A DNA stretch of 32,871 nucleotides from Deltaproteobacteria bacterium (GCA_016930075.1 JAFGHS010000050.1:1-32871), one strand, 5' to 3'. Positions 1 to 8,282 are shown, numbered from the stretch's first letter. Numbers and translations are program-made. The notes: generated by a model from the letters alone, not told the origin.

Positions 1-81
1 AGAATAGCTGTCAAGGAAAAAATGCACAAATGTTAAATTATTTTAAGCTGTTACGCTAATTTTTGACTTTTTACGAGGTCG

Positions 82-804
82 TCATATGATGAGCATGCAA
101 AAAAAAGCGCCGCCCCATAATATGGGCTGCAATCCGGGATCTTTCTTAATCAGCAGATTCAACCGGGGGGGCGCTCCTGCCTTGGACTTGCCTGAAAGGC
201 TAAGATGAATCATGTAATCCTCCCAGAAAATGGGATGCATGATGCTCACCTCATGCATGATGCTTTGGCGGGATGTCCGTAATTCAAGTGTTGCCGAGCA
301 TTGCTTGACCAAGCCGTCAAAACGGGGTTCCTTCCAGTTCGTGCAGAATTGACTTTCCACGGTTACGTTTCCTATCGGAAGCCCGATGGAAGCTCCGGGC
401 TGCACCGGAACTTTGGTTACCTCAAAGGCAAACTGCGTGAGGCCGTGTCCTGCCATGATGACGATAAAAAATATGTGCATGAAGGATGGAGACATGGCCA
501 GGGAAAAGGCCCACGAAGGATTTTTCCGGCATTGCCTGATCAAAAAAGACAATCGGTCGGCTGTGCAGACAACCGTATTGGCGCCAAGGATGAAAAGGAG
601 ACTAAAGAGCAATAATACCCACCAACCCGCATAAAGCGTTTCCGCTGAAATCCACTCCTGAAATCTCGTGTAATCCAACGGACCGATGATTTTTGGATAC
701 AAGCGGGCATAAAGGCTGCCCACGGCGAAGTTGAAGGCAATGATGACGAGGAGCCAGATGGTAAGATTGATACTGCCCAGAAATCGCCAAATAGAACGAA
801 ACAC
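82..804 (-). CDS. resB: ResB-like cytochrome c biogenesis membrane protein
   Basis: Probable ResB (CcsB) subunit of a system II cytochrome c maturation complex, which carries heme across the inner membrane together with CcsA. Hydrophobic segments lie in the first 45 residues (motif GSINLTIWLLVIIAFNF), around residues 60-80 (WWVLLLFSLLFILG), near 110-130, and at the extreme C-terminus, separated by a periplasmic stretch. At about 240 residues it matches the short ResB-like proteins of deltaproteobacteria rather than the 450-600 residue classical ResB. I place the start at GTG 804 because a Shine-Dalgarno CCGGAG sits 7 bases upstream, immediately after the stop of the CcsA-like gene. The frame stays open further upstream (ATG at 837, TTG at 849), but those starts lack a ribosome site and would overlap the neighbour. 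Last gene of a probable three-gene operon. Family assignment is by sequence pattern; the start is an inference. Confidence 0.72.
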   Translation of the reverse strand: MFRSIWRFLGSINLTIWLLVIIAFNFAVGSLYARLYPKIIGPLDYTRFQEWISAETLYAGWWVLLLFSLLFILGANTVVCTADRLSFLIRQCRKNPSWAFSLAMSPSFMHIFFIVIMAGHGLTQFAFEVTKVPVQPGASIGLPIGNVTVESQFCTNWKEPRFDGLVKQCSATLELRTSRQSIMHEVSIMHPIFWEDYMIHLSLSGKSKAGAPPRLNLLIKKDPGLQPILWGGAFFCMLII

Positions 805-817
805 GTCTTTACTCCGG

Positions 818-1546
818 TTACTTGATATAATAGGCATAATTGAAGACAAGAATCATGATGAGACCGACGACGGCGAATCTCATTTTTCCTTTCAAGGTCC
901 ACCGTGATGAAAAATGGAGGTGCAGGTAGGCGGCATAAAAACACCATAGGGACGCGGATTGCAGGTGGCGTTCGCTCCAGTGAAACGGCGCTCCCCATCC
1001 CTCAAACGCCCATACGGCTCCAAAAATTTGCGCCAGACTGTACAGGACAAAACCCCAGATCGCCATATTGTTGAAGACGGGCATTTCCGTCCGTTTAATC
1101 AGACAGAAGAAGGCAAGCCAGCCTCCCAGAAAAAAGCAGGCATGGGCCATCACTTCGGCGACAAAGAAGAGGGGCGCAAAAACAGTATCATGCTGAGGCG
1201 CCGGTGGATGGGCGTTGACGGGGATAAGAAGCGCCATTAAACTGAAAAAAAAGATCAGGTACATGCCGTAGACTGCCGAGGGTTTGTCCTTTTCAAAATA
1301 CCCGGTTATGCCTGTCAGTAAGGCAAGGCACCATGGCAGAAAGTACGTCTCTGTCACCAGGTTTACCGGTACGAATATCCCGTAAGAATGGCTTCTGCTG
1401 ATCAAAAACAGGGTATTGGCGATGAACCCCATGCACAGAAACACCCCTGCCGTCCGATCTTTTCGAAAAACCCGGAACAGGAGACTGCCAGCATATAAGC
1501 CGGCAGTCAAATGCCAGGGGAAATAGGAAGCAAGAAAAGACATCAT
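818..1546 (-). CDS. CcsA/CcmC-family cytochrome c assembly protein with altered WWD motif
   Basis: Polytopic membrane protein of 242 residues, about seven or eight hydrophobic segments, resembling CcsA/ResC, which presents heme to apocytochrome c in the periplasm. The C-terminal third aligns with the CcsA signature: GAVWAFEGWGAPFHW, then SERHLQSASLW, then YAAYLHLHF. Classical members read WGxxWxWDPKETW at the heme-handling loop; here the second Trp is Phe and the Asp is Ser, so the WWD motif is degenerate. Candidate heme-ligand histidines remain (VMAHACFF and LHLHF). Two ATGs lie in tandem (1546 and 1543); GAGG upstream fits the second slightly better. It starts 49 bases after the TonB receptor stop and is followed after 13 bases by the ResB-like gene, so the three are probably co-transcribed. 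It could be a specialised paralogue rather than the housekeeping heme lyase. Confidence 0.72.
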   Translation of the reverse strand: MMSFLASYFPWHLTAGLYAGSLLFRVFRKDRTAGVFLCMGFIANTLFLISRSHSYGIFVPVNLVTETYFLPWCLALLTGITGYFEKDKPSAVYGMYLIFFFSLMALLIPVNAHPPAPQHDTVFAPLFFVAEVMAHACFFLGGWLAFFCLIKRTEMPVFNNMAIWGFVLYSLAQIFGAVWAFEGWGAPFHWSERHLQSASLWCFYAAYLHLHFSSRWTLKGKMRFAVVGLIMILVFNYAYYIK

Positions 1547-1595
1547 GATCCTCTACGCAAACCAACGATCTCTACAAACCGACATGCACCGCCCG

Positions 1596-3677
1596 TTAGA
1601 ATTTCACGGTAATGCCTGCGAATATGTTTCTTCCCATTGCAGGATAGCCGCTTTCCGGTTCATAGTCCGTATCAAACAGGTTGTTTGCGGCGATATAGGC
1701 CTCAAAATATTTAAGAAATTTTTGCGAAAGCCGGGCATTTAAAACGAAGTAACCCGCTGCATGCATCTCCGCCTGGGTTGGGCTTGACGGTGTCGGCACC
1801 TGCGTGAAGACCTTGGATGTGGCCAGCCCGTTCAGATCTATGCGGGCGCCGATGCGGGGTACGGTATACTGGATGCCAGCGTTGAGCGTGTGTTCCGGAA
1901 CGTAGGCAACCCTGTCGGTCACTTTGTTCGGACTTACATCAGCGGCATGATTATACGTATAGCCGAGCTTCAGAATCAAAGCCTCCAGCGGATAAAACTC
2001 AGTGCTGATTTCCACGCCGTACATCCTGATTTCACCGGCATTGAGGTAAGGCGCCGTCTTGTCGGTGGACGTGCGCATGATGTAATCGGAAATATCATGA
2101 TAGAAAAGGGCGATCTCTCCCCAGGCATATTTTGAGAGGGAACGGGAGATGCCGGTGGTGTAGTTGATCGCGCTCTCAGCGTTGAGATCTTTATTGCCGC
2201 TGCTGCTCGAATAAAGCTGGCTCAGCGTGGGGAAGCGGGTCTTTTTGGCTGCCGATGCGAAGAGTTTTGTGGCATCGGCAAAGATATAATTTACGCCGAT
2301 CATGGGATTGAAATCATCTTGAGTGTCCGGCGTTTCCAGCCCGGTCTGGCCGGTAAGATTTCCGGATTTGTCGGTATTATTCCGGTTCGCATCTGTCACG
2401 TCGAACCAATCATAGCTTGCACCGACCACGGCCGACATGTTTTTTGAAAAGCGAATCTCGTCTTCGATTCCCACCGATCCGGTATAGGAAAAGTAATTTT
2501 CAAAGGGGAGATAGGCATCGTCCCGCTGCTTATGTGAATCGCCGCGATAGTTGACGGAGGCCCTGGCGGTATTCCAGAAAACCGGTTTGTACTCCGCCAT
2601 GAGGTAACCTCCAACCAGGTAATCCTCATACCGGCTCACGGCTATCTTCCGTGAATAGGTTTTATCGGAGAAAGAAACCAGTTCATCCGTATGATCGTGA
2701 TAATACAGCTTGCCCTTGAAGCTTAGCCGGTCGGTTATTTTCTGCTGGCCGCTTAAATCGATTCCCCAATCATCATACTTGTCAAAGCGGAAAAAATTTG
2801 AAAAGGCAGGTCGGCTTGTGAAGACCCGGACACTGTCGGTCGAGGGGGGAAGTCCTTTTTCTTTGGAAATGTAGTGGAAATTGATAAAATATTCGGACCC
2901 GGCGGAAGGTTCTACGCCAAACTTGGCCCAAATGCTGTCGGACGAATAATCCGATTGTTCGCGGGTGCCGCCGTCTTCCGTAACTGCGGAGGAAGTGCTT
3001 CCCGGTTTGTTGGTAATGGTTGCCTGACGTGTCTTGTAATCATCAGACATCCGCCAGCCGTGCTGCTGTCGATGTTCATAATTGAGCCAGTAATTGAACT
3101 TTCCAACTCTCATCCCGTGGAAAAGGGATTCTTTGTGGTAATCGACCTGTCCTCCCTCCAGATTGATTCCGAAGAACGGCTTTCCCTCTGCCGCCTTTTT
3201 GGTGATGATATTGATCACGCCGCCCATGGCATTGGCGCCGTAAAGGACAGACGCCGCGCCTTTGGTCACCTCAATCTTGGCCACATTATCCGTGGTGAAC
3301 TGGTTGAGGTCCAGCTTGCCCTCTTTTGTCTCATAGTAGGGTACGCCGTCGATGAGGACCAGAATTCTTCGCTGATCAAAAAAACCGTGAATAGAAACAT
3401 TCGGCTCGTTTTTTGTTCCCGTCGATATGTACACGCCGGGGGCATGCCTCAACGCTTCAGCAACGGTTTGGCTGTTATTAGCCTTGATCTCATCAGCCGT
3501 AATAACGGTCGTAATGGCCGTCTCTTGCGTCAAAGGCGGCTTTTCAGCCTTTACATAGATTTCTCCTAATGTAAATGCTTCAAATCCATTTTGTTCTTTG
3601 CCTGCTGCATACACCTGGACCGACATCAAAAAAGTGATGCATGTCAAAAACAGGGATAAACTCATTCTACGCTTCAT
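1596..3677 (-). CDS. TonB-dependent outer-membrane receptor
   Basis: A 693-residue outer-membrane beta-barrel receptor that would import a scarce ligand (siderophore, heme, cobalamin or metal chelate) using TonB energy. Signal peptide in residues 1-25 (MKRRMSLSLF to VYAAG), then a TonB-box-like EIYVKAEK, a plug domain with ITADEIKANNSQTVAEALRH and the typical RRILVLIDGVPYYE and GAASVLYGANAMGGVINI motifs, then the barrel. It ends in ITVKF with the C-terminal Phe typical of BamA-folded proteins. The start is ATG 3677, because AAGGAG lies 7 bases upstream; an upstream ATG at 3695 would place that ribosome site inside the gene. First gene of a unit with the CcsA-like and ResB-like proteins, which hints at a heme or iron link, but the ligand cannot be read from sequence. 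A promoter candidate lies 160 bases upstream. Confidence 0.9.
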   Translation of the reverse strand: MKRRMSLSLFLTCITFLMSVQVYAAGKEQNGFEAFTLGEIYVKAEKPPLTQETAITTVITADEIKANNSQTVAEALRHAPGVYISTGTKNEPNVSIHGFFDQRRILVLIDGVPYYETKEGKLDLNQFTTDNVAKIEVTKGAASVLYGANAMGGVINIITKKAAEGKPFFGINLEGGQVDYHKESLFHGMRVGKFNYWLNYEHRQQHGWRMSDDYKTRQATITNKPGSTSSAVTEDGGTREQSDYSSDSIWAKFGVEPSAGSEYFINFHYISKEKGLPPSTDSVRVFTSRPAFSNFFRFDKYDDWGIDLSGQQKITDRLSFKGKLYYHDHTDELVSFSDKTYSRKIAVSRYEDYLVGGYLMAEYKPVFWNTARASVNYRGDSHKQRDDAYLPFENYFSYTGSVGIEDEIRFSKNMSAVVGASYDWFDVTDANRNNTDKSGNLTGQTGLETPDTQDDFNPMIGVNYIFADATKLFASAAKKTRFPTLSQLYSSSSGNKDLNAESAINYTTGISRSLSKYAWGEIALFYHDISDYIMRTSTDKTAPYLNAGEIRMYGVEISTEFYPLEALILKLGYTYNHAADVSPNKVTDRVAYVPEHTLNAGIQYTVPRIGARIDLNGLATSKVFTQVPTPSSPTQAEMHAAGYFVLNARLSQKFLKYFEAYIAANNLFDTDYEPESGYPAMGRNIFAGITVKF

Positions 3678-4140
3678 CTTCAATCTCCTTGTCATATATT
3701 TATTTCAGGGGGTGTCTTCGATCTTTCCCTGGAAAAAGTAACGGAGCAAAACGCACACTCAGAATAGTAAAATAATTTAATAATATCTATTGCTTACGTT
3801 TAAATAAGCAGCCCATATGCCTTAAGTGACATAGCTTATATTTCTATCTCTCTCGTATTGTCAAGTAAAAAAACTAACAAGAAAGAACTATTTTAAACAA
3901 TATATCCTGAATAGTGCCATTTATACCTATAAAGTGTGGTAGGACTTGAGGGGTAAATGTAGGCAGCGCGGCGTATTTTTCAGATCATTCATTTACAATG
4001 CCGGCTGCAGGGCAGGTTGCCATATTCTTTGTAAAATTGGTGGTTTACAAAATAAAGGTGAGAGTTTTTTTTGAAAGTAGCTTGGCCGATAAAATTGAAA
4101 AATGAGCGCGCAAAAACCAGAGAGTAAGTCGTATATAGAC
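3678..4140. other. AT-rich intergenic region between the TonB receptor and nitroreductase genes
   Basis: About 460 bases without a convincing gene. It holds the promoter candidate for the receptor operon (listed separately) and an untranslated leader of roughly 150 bases. In that leader a TGCTTA / TAAGCA hairpin with an 8-base loop occurs at about 3789-3808. I see no B12-box, Fur-box palindrome or recognised riboswitch core. The part from about 3870 to 4140, downstream of the nitroreductase stop, shows nothing further. Confidence 0.5.
3835..3864 (-). promoter_or_regulatory. Sigma-70-like promoter of the TonB receptor operon
   Basis: On the minus strand a perfect -35 hexamer TTGACA (3864-3859) is followed after 18 bases by TATAAG (3840-3835), with ATATAA at 17-base spacing as the overlapping alternative. 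Transcription would start near 3828, leaving a leader of about 150 bases before ATG 3677. Sequence match only. Confidence 0.6.
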
Positions 4141-4707
4141 CTACGAGCTGATAATGGCAACATCGGGTTCTTTGCGCTCCCGCGGTTCGGGTATGTTTTT
4201 GGGGTAGCCCAGGATTATGGGGGCGACGATGCGGTCCTCGTCGGTGAGGCCGATTTTCTTCCGCAGCTCCGGATTTTCGATGTGGCCTCCCAGGCCGATC
4301 CAGCAGGTGCCCAAGCCCTTTTCCGTGGCGGAAAACATCAGATAGGCGGCGGCGAGCGAGCAGTCGCAGTCGAGGAAGTCGTGCTCTTTGGGGCCGTAAA
4401 TCACGATCAGACAGGGGGCATTCCAGAAGACGCTGAAGCGTTCATTCTTCAGGGCCTCTTCATAAATCTTGTGGGGTGAATCGGGTGTTTCGGCAATTTC
4501 GGCGAGGAGATTTCTTTTACTCTCATCGGACAGTTTTTTGATCATGTCCCGGTCGTTAATGACAATAAATTTCCAGGGCTGGCTGTGGCGGGCGGAAGGC
4601 GCCATGCAGGTTTCCCTGATGATCTCCAAAATGACTTCAATAGGGATTTCTTTCTTCTGGAAGTTGCGGACAGACCGTCTTTTTATTAAAAGCTCCTGAA
4701 AATCCAT
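4141..4707 (-). CDS. Nitroreductase-family FMN oxidoreductase
   Basis: A 188-residue protein of the nitroreductase fold, usually a homodimeric FMN enzyme that transfers electrons from NAD(P)H to nitroaromatics, quinones or other acceptors. Seen in sequence: an N-terminal RRSVRNF motif (FMN phosphate contacts), APSARHSQPWKFIVI, a central helix SLAAAYLMFSATEKGLGTCWIGLGG, and the end motif ILGYPKNIPEPRERK. ATG 4707 is chosen because GGGGTG lies about 8 bases upstream; a GTG at 4719 is in frame but has no spaced ribosome site. It stands alone, 105 bases downstream of the tungstate-importer ATPase gene on the same strand. The physiological substrate cannot be inferred. No cysteine cluster for an iron-sulfur centre is visible. 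Confidence 0.88.
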   Translation of the reverse strand: MDFQELLIKRRSVRNFQKKEIPIEVILEIIRETCMAPSARHSQPWKFIVINDRDMIKKLSDESKRNLLAEIAETPDSPHKIYEEALKNERFSVFWNAPCLIVIYGPKEHDFLDCDCSLAAAYLMFSATEKGLGTCWIGLGGHIENPELRKKIGLTDEDRIVAPIILGYPKNIPEPRERKEPDVAIISS

Positions 4708-4811
4708 GAGACTGATCACCCCTTTTTTTGATTTTGAGTATATGAGCGTTGGACGATGGGTGTCAAGGCCAAAGAAAAAATCAAGCCCATGATATGCGGC
4801 AGAAGACCTGC

Positions 4812-5921
4812 TTAGGAGCCCATGGACGGCGAATGCTTGATCACATGGATGGCCGTTGCCTTAACGGCGGCAAAGACCTGTGTTTCCTCTTTCAGCATCA
4901 GATTTTCCAGGGACGAAGACGTGATATAGGCAACCAGGGGAAAACCGCAGTCCATGCTTATCTTATAAAAAAAGCCGGATCTGCTGATTTTGACGATGCG
5001 GCCGCGAAAGCTGTTTCGGCTGCTCGTCGCGCTGCCGGGCGGATTTGCCGAGATGGTCACATGCTCCGGGCGAATACAGCAGACGACTGTCTCCCCGATT
5101 TGTCCCGTACCGACCGCTTCGATTTCATGACCGGAAACGGCGATGGTGAAGGTCCCTTCGCCTGTTTTAATGAGTTTTCCACGGAGGATGGTCTCCGTGC
5201 CCACAAAGGAGGCGACAAATTCATCGACCGGCTGGTTGATGACCTCCTCCGGCGGACCCATCTGCACGATTCGGCCCTGATTCATGACGGCGATCCGATC
5301 GGCCAGGCGGAGGGCCTCCATCTGATCGTGAGTGGCCATCACGGCTGTTGCGCCTGCTTCCTGCAGATTTCGCTGGAGGTCGTCCATGAGGGCTTCGCGC
5401 GTCGGCGGATCGAGGGAAGAAAAGGGTTCGTCGAGGAAGATAATCTCCGGGCCCGTTGCGAAGGCCCGCGCCAGGCTTGTCCGCTGGGCTTCTCCCCCGG
5501 AGAGCTTTCGCGCGGACCGTTTTGCCAGGTGGCTGATGCCGAAACGGTTGAGATGCTCCATGACGGTTTTACGGATGCCGGACGAGGCCATTCCGCGGAT
5601 CTTCAAACCCGATGCGATATTGTTGTAAACGGTCGTATCGAACAGGAGCGGTTCCTGAAAGACCATGGAAAGCATACGGCGATAGGCGAAGGCGCCGTTT
5701 CCGGATTCTATGTCATTGCCTTTGAAATACATATTGCCCCGCTTCGCTTTGAGCAGTTTTGACATGGCCAAAAGCAGAGTTGATTTGCCGGCCCCGTTGG
5801 GCCCTATGAGGCCGACGACCTCCCCGCGATTGACGGAAAATGCATCGATGTCAAGGACGGTGGCGCCGCCCCTCTTGACGAGGAGATTTTTGACGGCAAG
5901 GACGGGCTGTTCCATATTCAT
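4812..5921 (-). CDS. tupC: Tungstate ABC transporter ATP-binding protein with C-terminal TOBE-like domain
   Basis: ATPase of the TupABC importer, acting at the cytoplasmic face of the inner membrane. Walker A GPNGAGKST at residues 40-48, Q-loop near MVFQEP (87-91), signature LSGGEAQR at 140-147, Walker B IIFLDEP at 160-166, H-loop THDQ at 198. After residue 240 comes a second region of about 120 residues that looks like a TOBE oxyanion-binding domain (two beta-rich repeats). Most TupC proteins are about 230 residues, so this is the long ModC/WtpC-like form, which in relatives senses the imported oxyanion. The start ATG overlaps the tupB stop by four bases (ATGA), showing translational coupling, with GAGGGAAAGG ahead of it. 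The tungstate assignment rests on tupA; molybdate remains possible. Confidence 0.88.
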   Translation of the reverse strand: MNMEQPVLAVKNLLVKRGGATVLDIDAFSVNRGEVVGLIGPNGAGKSTLLLAMSKLLKAKRGNMYFKGNDIESGNGAFAYRRMLSMVFQEPLLFDTTVYNNIASGLKIRGMASSGIRKTVMEHLNRFGISHLAKRSARKLSGGEAQRTSLARAFATGPEIIFLDEPFSSLDPPTREALMDDLQRNLQEAGATAVMATHDQMEALRLADRIAVMNQGRIVQMGPPEEVINQPVDEFVASFVGTETILRGKLIKTGEGTFTIAVSGHEIEAVGTGQIGETVVCCIRPEHVTISANPPGSATSSRNSFRGRIVKISRSGFFYKISMDCGFPLVAYITSSSLENLMLKEETQVFAAVKATAIHVIKHSPSMGS

Positions 5922-6616
5922 CGCGGCCTTTCCCTCTGCTGGATGCCTGTCAATATGGCATTGATGACGAAGGCAAGAAGCAACAAAATAATGCCCAGGG
6001 CAATGGCGATGTCAAAATTGCCGCGGCTTGTTTCCATAACCGTGGCTGTCGTGAGTACACGGGAGTATCCTTTGATGTTGCCGCCGACCATGATCGAAGC
6101 GCCGACCTCGGAGATAACGCCGCCGAATCCCGCCATGACCGCTGCGAGGAGGGGCAGTTTCGCCTCCTTCACCAGTATCCACACCATTTGAATGCGTGTG
6201 GCGCCGAGGGCGAGGATCTGGAGCCGGAGATTCCGGGGGAGTTGTTGAATAGCCGCCAGGCTGATGCCGGTTACGATGGGTGTGGCGATGATGGCCTGGG
6301 CAAGGATCATGGCGGCAGGCGTGTAGAGGATTTCCAGAAATCCCAGGGGGCCGTTGCGCCACAAAAAGATGGTGACGAACAGACCCACCACCACGGGCGG
6401 CAGACCCATGCCCGTATTGATCAAACTGACGACCAGCCTTCTGCCGGGGAAATCGTTGAGGGCGACAACCATTCCTGTCGAAATGCCGATGAACAAACTC
6501 ACGAACGTGGCCGTCCCCGAAATTTTGAGGGACAGCCATGTGATCCCGATGACTTCTCTGTCGAAGCTCAACAGGAGAAAAAAAGCCTGTTTGATGCCTT
6601 CAAAAATCAGGTCCAT
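5918..6616 (-). CDS. tupB: Tungstate ABC transporter permease
   Basis: A 232-residue inner-membrane permease that forms the channel of the tungstate importer. It begins MDLIFEGIKQAFFLLLS, typical of TupB, followed by about five to six transmembrane helices. The EAA-like cytoplasmic loop reads ALGATRIQMVWILVKEAKLP, and EVGASIMVGGNIKGYSR is a TupB hallmark. The frame is open upstream to 6715, but that extension (charged, no ribosome site) is not family-like, so ATG 6616 is taken. A GGGAG lies about 12 bases upstream, rather far. The gap to tupA is 245 bases and contains a palindromic repeat. It overlaps tupC by four bases. Confidence 0.9.
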   Translation of the reverse strand: MDLIFEGIKQAFFLLLSFDREVIGITWLSLKISGTATFVSLFIGISTGMVVALNDFPGRRLVVSLINTGMGLPPVVVGLFVTIFLWRNGPLGFLEILYTPAAMILAQAIIATPIVTGISLAAIQQLPRNLRLQILALGATRIQMVWILVKEAKLPLLAAVMAGFGGVISEVGASIMVGGNIKGYSRVLTTATVMETSRGNFDIAIALGIILLLLAFVINAILTGIQQRERPR

Positions 6617-6709
6617 TATCTTATGAATCTCCCATTTCAAGGGATATAGAGGAATAAAATCCTCCCGATCCCTCACCCGGCGAAGAGACTGTGTCACAAT
6701 AGGCAAATA

Positions 6710-6810
6710 TGTCATTCAGAATCCCGCAAAGGCGGGATGAGGAATCTGAAGTTGTTCATATCATTAAAGATCAAGATTTCTCCCCCGCAAAATGCGGGGT
6801 CGAAATGACA
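6710..6810. repeat. TGTCATT-type palindromic dispersed repeat between tupA and tupB
   Basis: A 101-base element with inverted ends TGTCATTC (6710-6717) and GAAATGACA (6802-6810). Inside it are two short hairpins, ATCCCGC/GCGGGAT and CCCCGC/GCGGGG. This matches the TGTCATTCCCGC...GCGGG dispersed repeats common in deltaproteobacterial intergenic DNA. It lies inside the tup operon, so its hairpins could modulate read-through from tupA into tupB. Confidence 0.75.
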
Positions 6811-6860
6811 AAAAAACTCATTACGACACAGTCTCGAATGGGGAAGGGGGAATTTATATC

Positions 6861-7727
6861 CTACTTGCCCAGGGACTCCACTGTTTTTCCCGCATCAGGG
6901 GAGAAGAGGGGAGAACCGAATTTATCGACGCCGAAGGTTTTAATGATATCCTGGACTTCTTTGGAAACCATGAAATCGGAAAAAGCCTTAGCGCCGGCTG
7001 CGTTGACCTTTGGCCACTTTGCAGGATTGACGCCGATGACGTGATAGATATTAAGCAGAATGGCGTCCCCCTCAACGAGGATATCAAGGCCGAGATTTTT
7101 CTTCACTGCCAGATAGGTTCCCCTGTCCGCCAGGGTATAGGCCTTCTTTTCCGCCGAGACGTTGAGGGTCTGTCCCATGCCGAGACCCGTCTGCTGGTAC
7201 CATTTCTGACCTTCGGCGTTGATCCCGGCGGCTTTTAAGATGGCCTTTTCTTTCGAATGGGTTCCCGAGTTGTCGCCCCGCGACATATAGATAGAACCGG
7301 GTGCGGCGATTTTTTTGTACGCCTTGGCAGCCGATTTGGCGCCTTTGATGCCTGCCGGATCGGCCGGAGGCCCGACGATGATAAAGTCGTTATGCATAAT
7401 GAGTTTGCGGTCCACGCCGCAGCCGTCCGCCATAAACTGTTTTTCCGCGGCCGGTGAATGGACGAGAAGGACGTCCGCCTCACCCTTCTGCCCCATGGTC
7501 ATGGCCTGACCGGAGCCGACGGCGATGGTTTTTACGAAATAGCCCGTTTTCTTTTCAAAAATGGGAATCAGGACGTCGAGAAGGCCTGAGTCTTGGGTGC
7601 TTGTCGTGGTGGCCAGGATTAAGTTTTTCTGTGCCGTATCGGCAGCCTGCGCAGGGGTGATGCCTGACAGGAGCACAACCGTTCCTATTGCCGCCATGAC
7701 GGCAGAAAATACCTTGAAACGTTTCAT
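6861..7727 (-). CDS. tupA: Periplasmic tungstate-binding protein
   Basis: Extracytoplasmic receptor of the TupABC system, 288 residues, which captures tungstate with high affinity for delivery to TupB. Signal peptide residues 1-29 ending PAQA-AD. The mature N-terminus carries LATTTSTQDSGLL; TTTSTQD is the classic TupA oxyanion contact. SRGDNSGTHSKEK near residue 155 is the second hallmark, and GSGQAMTMGQKGEADVLLVHSP is the family's hinge region. AAGGAGA lies 7 bases before the ATG. It begins the tupA-tupB-tupC unit. Tungsten in such anaerobes serves formate dehydrogenases, aldehyde:ferredoxin oxidoreductases and class II benzoyl-CoA reductases; none of these is encoded here. Confidence 0.93.
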   Translation of the reverse strand: MKRFKVFSAVMAAIGTVVLLSGITPAQAADTAQKNLILATTTSTQDSGLLDVLIPIFEKKTGYFVKTIAVGSGQAMTMGQKGEADVLLVHSPAAEKQFMADGCGVDRKLIMHNDFIIVGPPADPAGIKGAKSAAKAYKKIAAPGSIYMSRGDNSGTHSKEKAILKAAGINAEGQKWYQQTGLGMGQTLNVSAEKKAYTLADRGTYLAVKKNLGLDILVEGDAILLNIYHVIGVNPAKWPKVNAAGAKAFSDFMVSKEVQDIIKTFGVDKFGSPLFSPDAGKTVESLGK

Positions 7728-8282
7728 GATAATGTCTCCTTATTTGAAAAAAATGAATTTTTCCATGCAATCTGTAACGAGGAAAATTTGATATACGAAA
7801 AACAGTGATTATTCAAGATAAAAATTAACCGGAAATAACAAATAGCAACAATAAGTGATGCGAATGCCGCCGACAATGATTTGTTTTCAAATAAAGCCGT
7901 GACGAAATTCTTAGATGATCATTTTATCTGATTTCCTTAACGAGTACGGGCCCGCTGTCGGCAAAACCTGCAATGTATGAGCGACCGTCGGCGGCAATAA
8001 GGGAGCATTACGGCTTGAAAGAAAATAATGTCACGGATTGCCGGCGGAGTTTAATGATGCGGTTGATTGGTGTGATCCCCCGTAAGGATGTATCCGTGGG
8101 GATTGAATCCGGGAAAATCGCCGAAAGTTTGAATGGCGATAACGGCGCCGGGGATGGGATCGTCATCTGACGCCGTTATCCTGCATGAAAATCTTTACGA
8201 ATTCCCGGGTTGTAAAACTGAAAGGGGCAAGAAGACTTTTCCCTATGTCAACGGCTTTGGAATCGACTCCGATCCTGTGGAA
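7728..8282. other. Gene-poor region upstream of tupA with decayed fragments
   Basis: About 555 bases without an intact gene. The part next to tupA (7742-7920) is AT-rich and must hold its promoter, but no convincing -35/-10 pair stands out. From 7920 to 8176 the minus strand has protein-like fragments broken by stops. One is recognisable as an IS91-type transposase piece (listed separately). Another, reading LIAADGRSYIAGFADSGP at about 7920-8005 in a different frame, looks coding but I do not recognise it. From 8163 to 8282 a 39-codon open stretch follows, in frame, the stop of the DUF2378-like gene. Confidence 0.5.
8072..8176 (-). pseudogene. Remnant of an IS91-family transposase
   Basis: The minus strand encodes a fragment of about 35 residues containing PGAVIAIQTFGDF then PGFNPHGYILTGDH. 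This matches the conserved core of IS91-type (Y2 transposase domain) proteins, usually PGAVIAIQTFGDFLGFNPHxHVLV-DG. A stop follows seven codons later and no longer frame exists on either side. The second metal-binding His of the HxH motif is Tyr-shifted (PHGY), so the copy is decayed. No terminal sequences of the element were identified. Confidence 0.65.

Noticed and set aside
9..14. TTGACA -35 element on the minus strand at the left edge
   Set aside because: The matching -10 would lie outside the window, so a promoter cannot be supported.
2874..3569. 231-codon plus-strand open frame
   Set aside because: Antisense to the plug and early barrel of the TonB receptor; shadow frame.
3678..3830. 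Cobalamin or other riboswitch in the TonB receptor leader
   Set aside because: The leader is long enough, but no B12-box or other conserved riboswitch core is visible, only one small hairpin.
4749..5762. 337-codon plus-strand open frame
   Set aside because: It lies entirely opposite the tungstate-importer ATPase gene, whose Walker and signature motifs are intact; the frame is a GC-driven shadow with low-complexity, non-family composition.
7973..8170. 65-codon plus-strand open frame in the gap upstream of tupA
   Set aside because: It is the complement of the IS91-transposase remnant; the recognisable peptide is on the other strand and there is no clear ribosome site.
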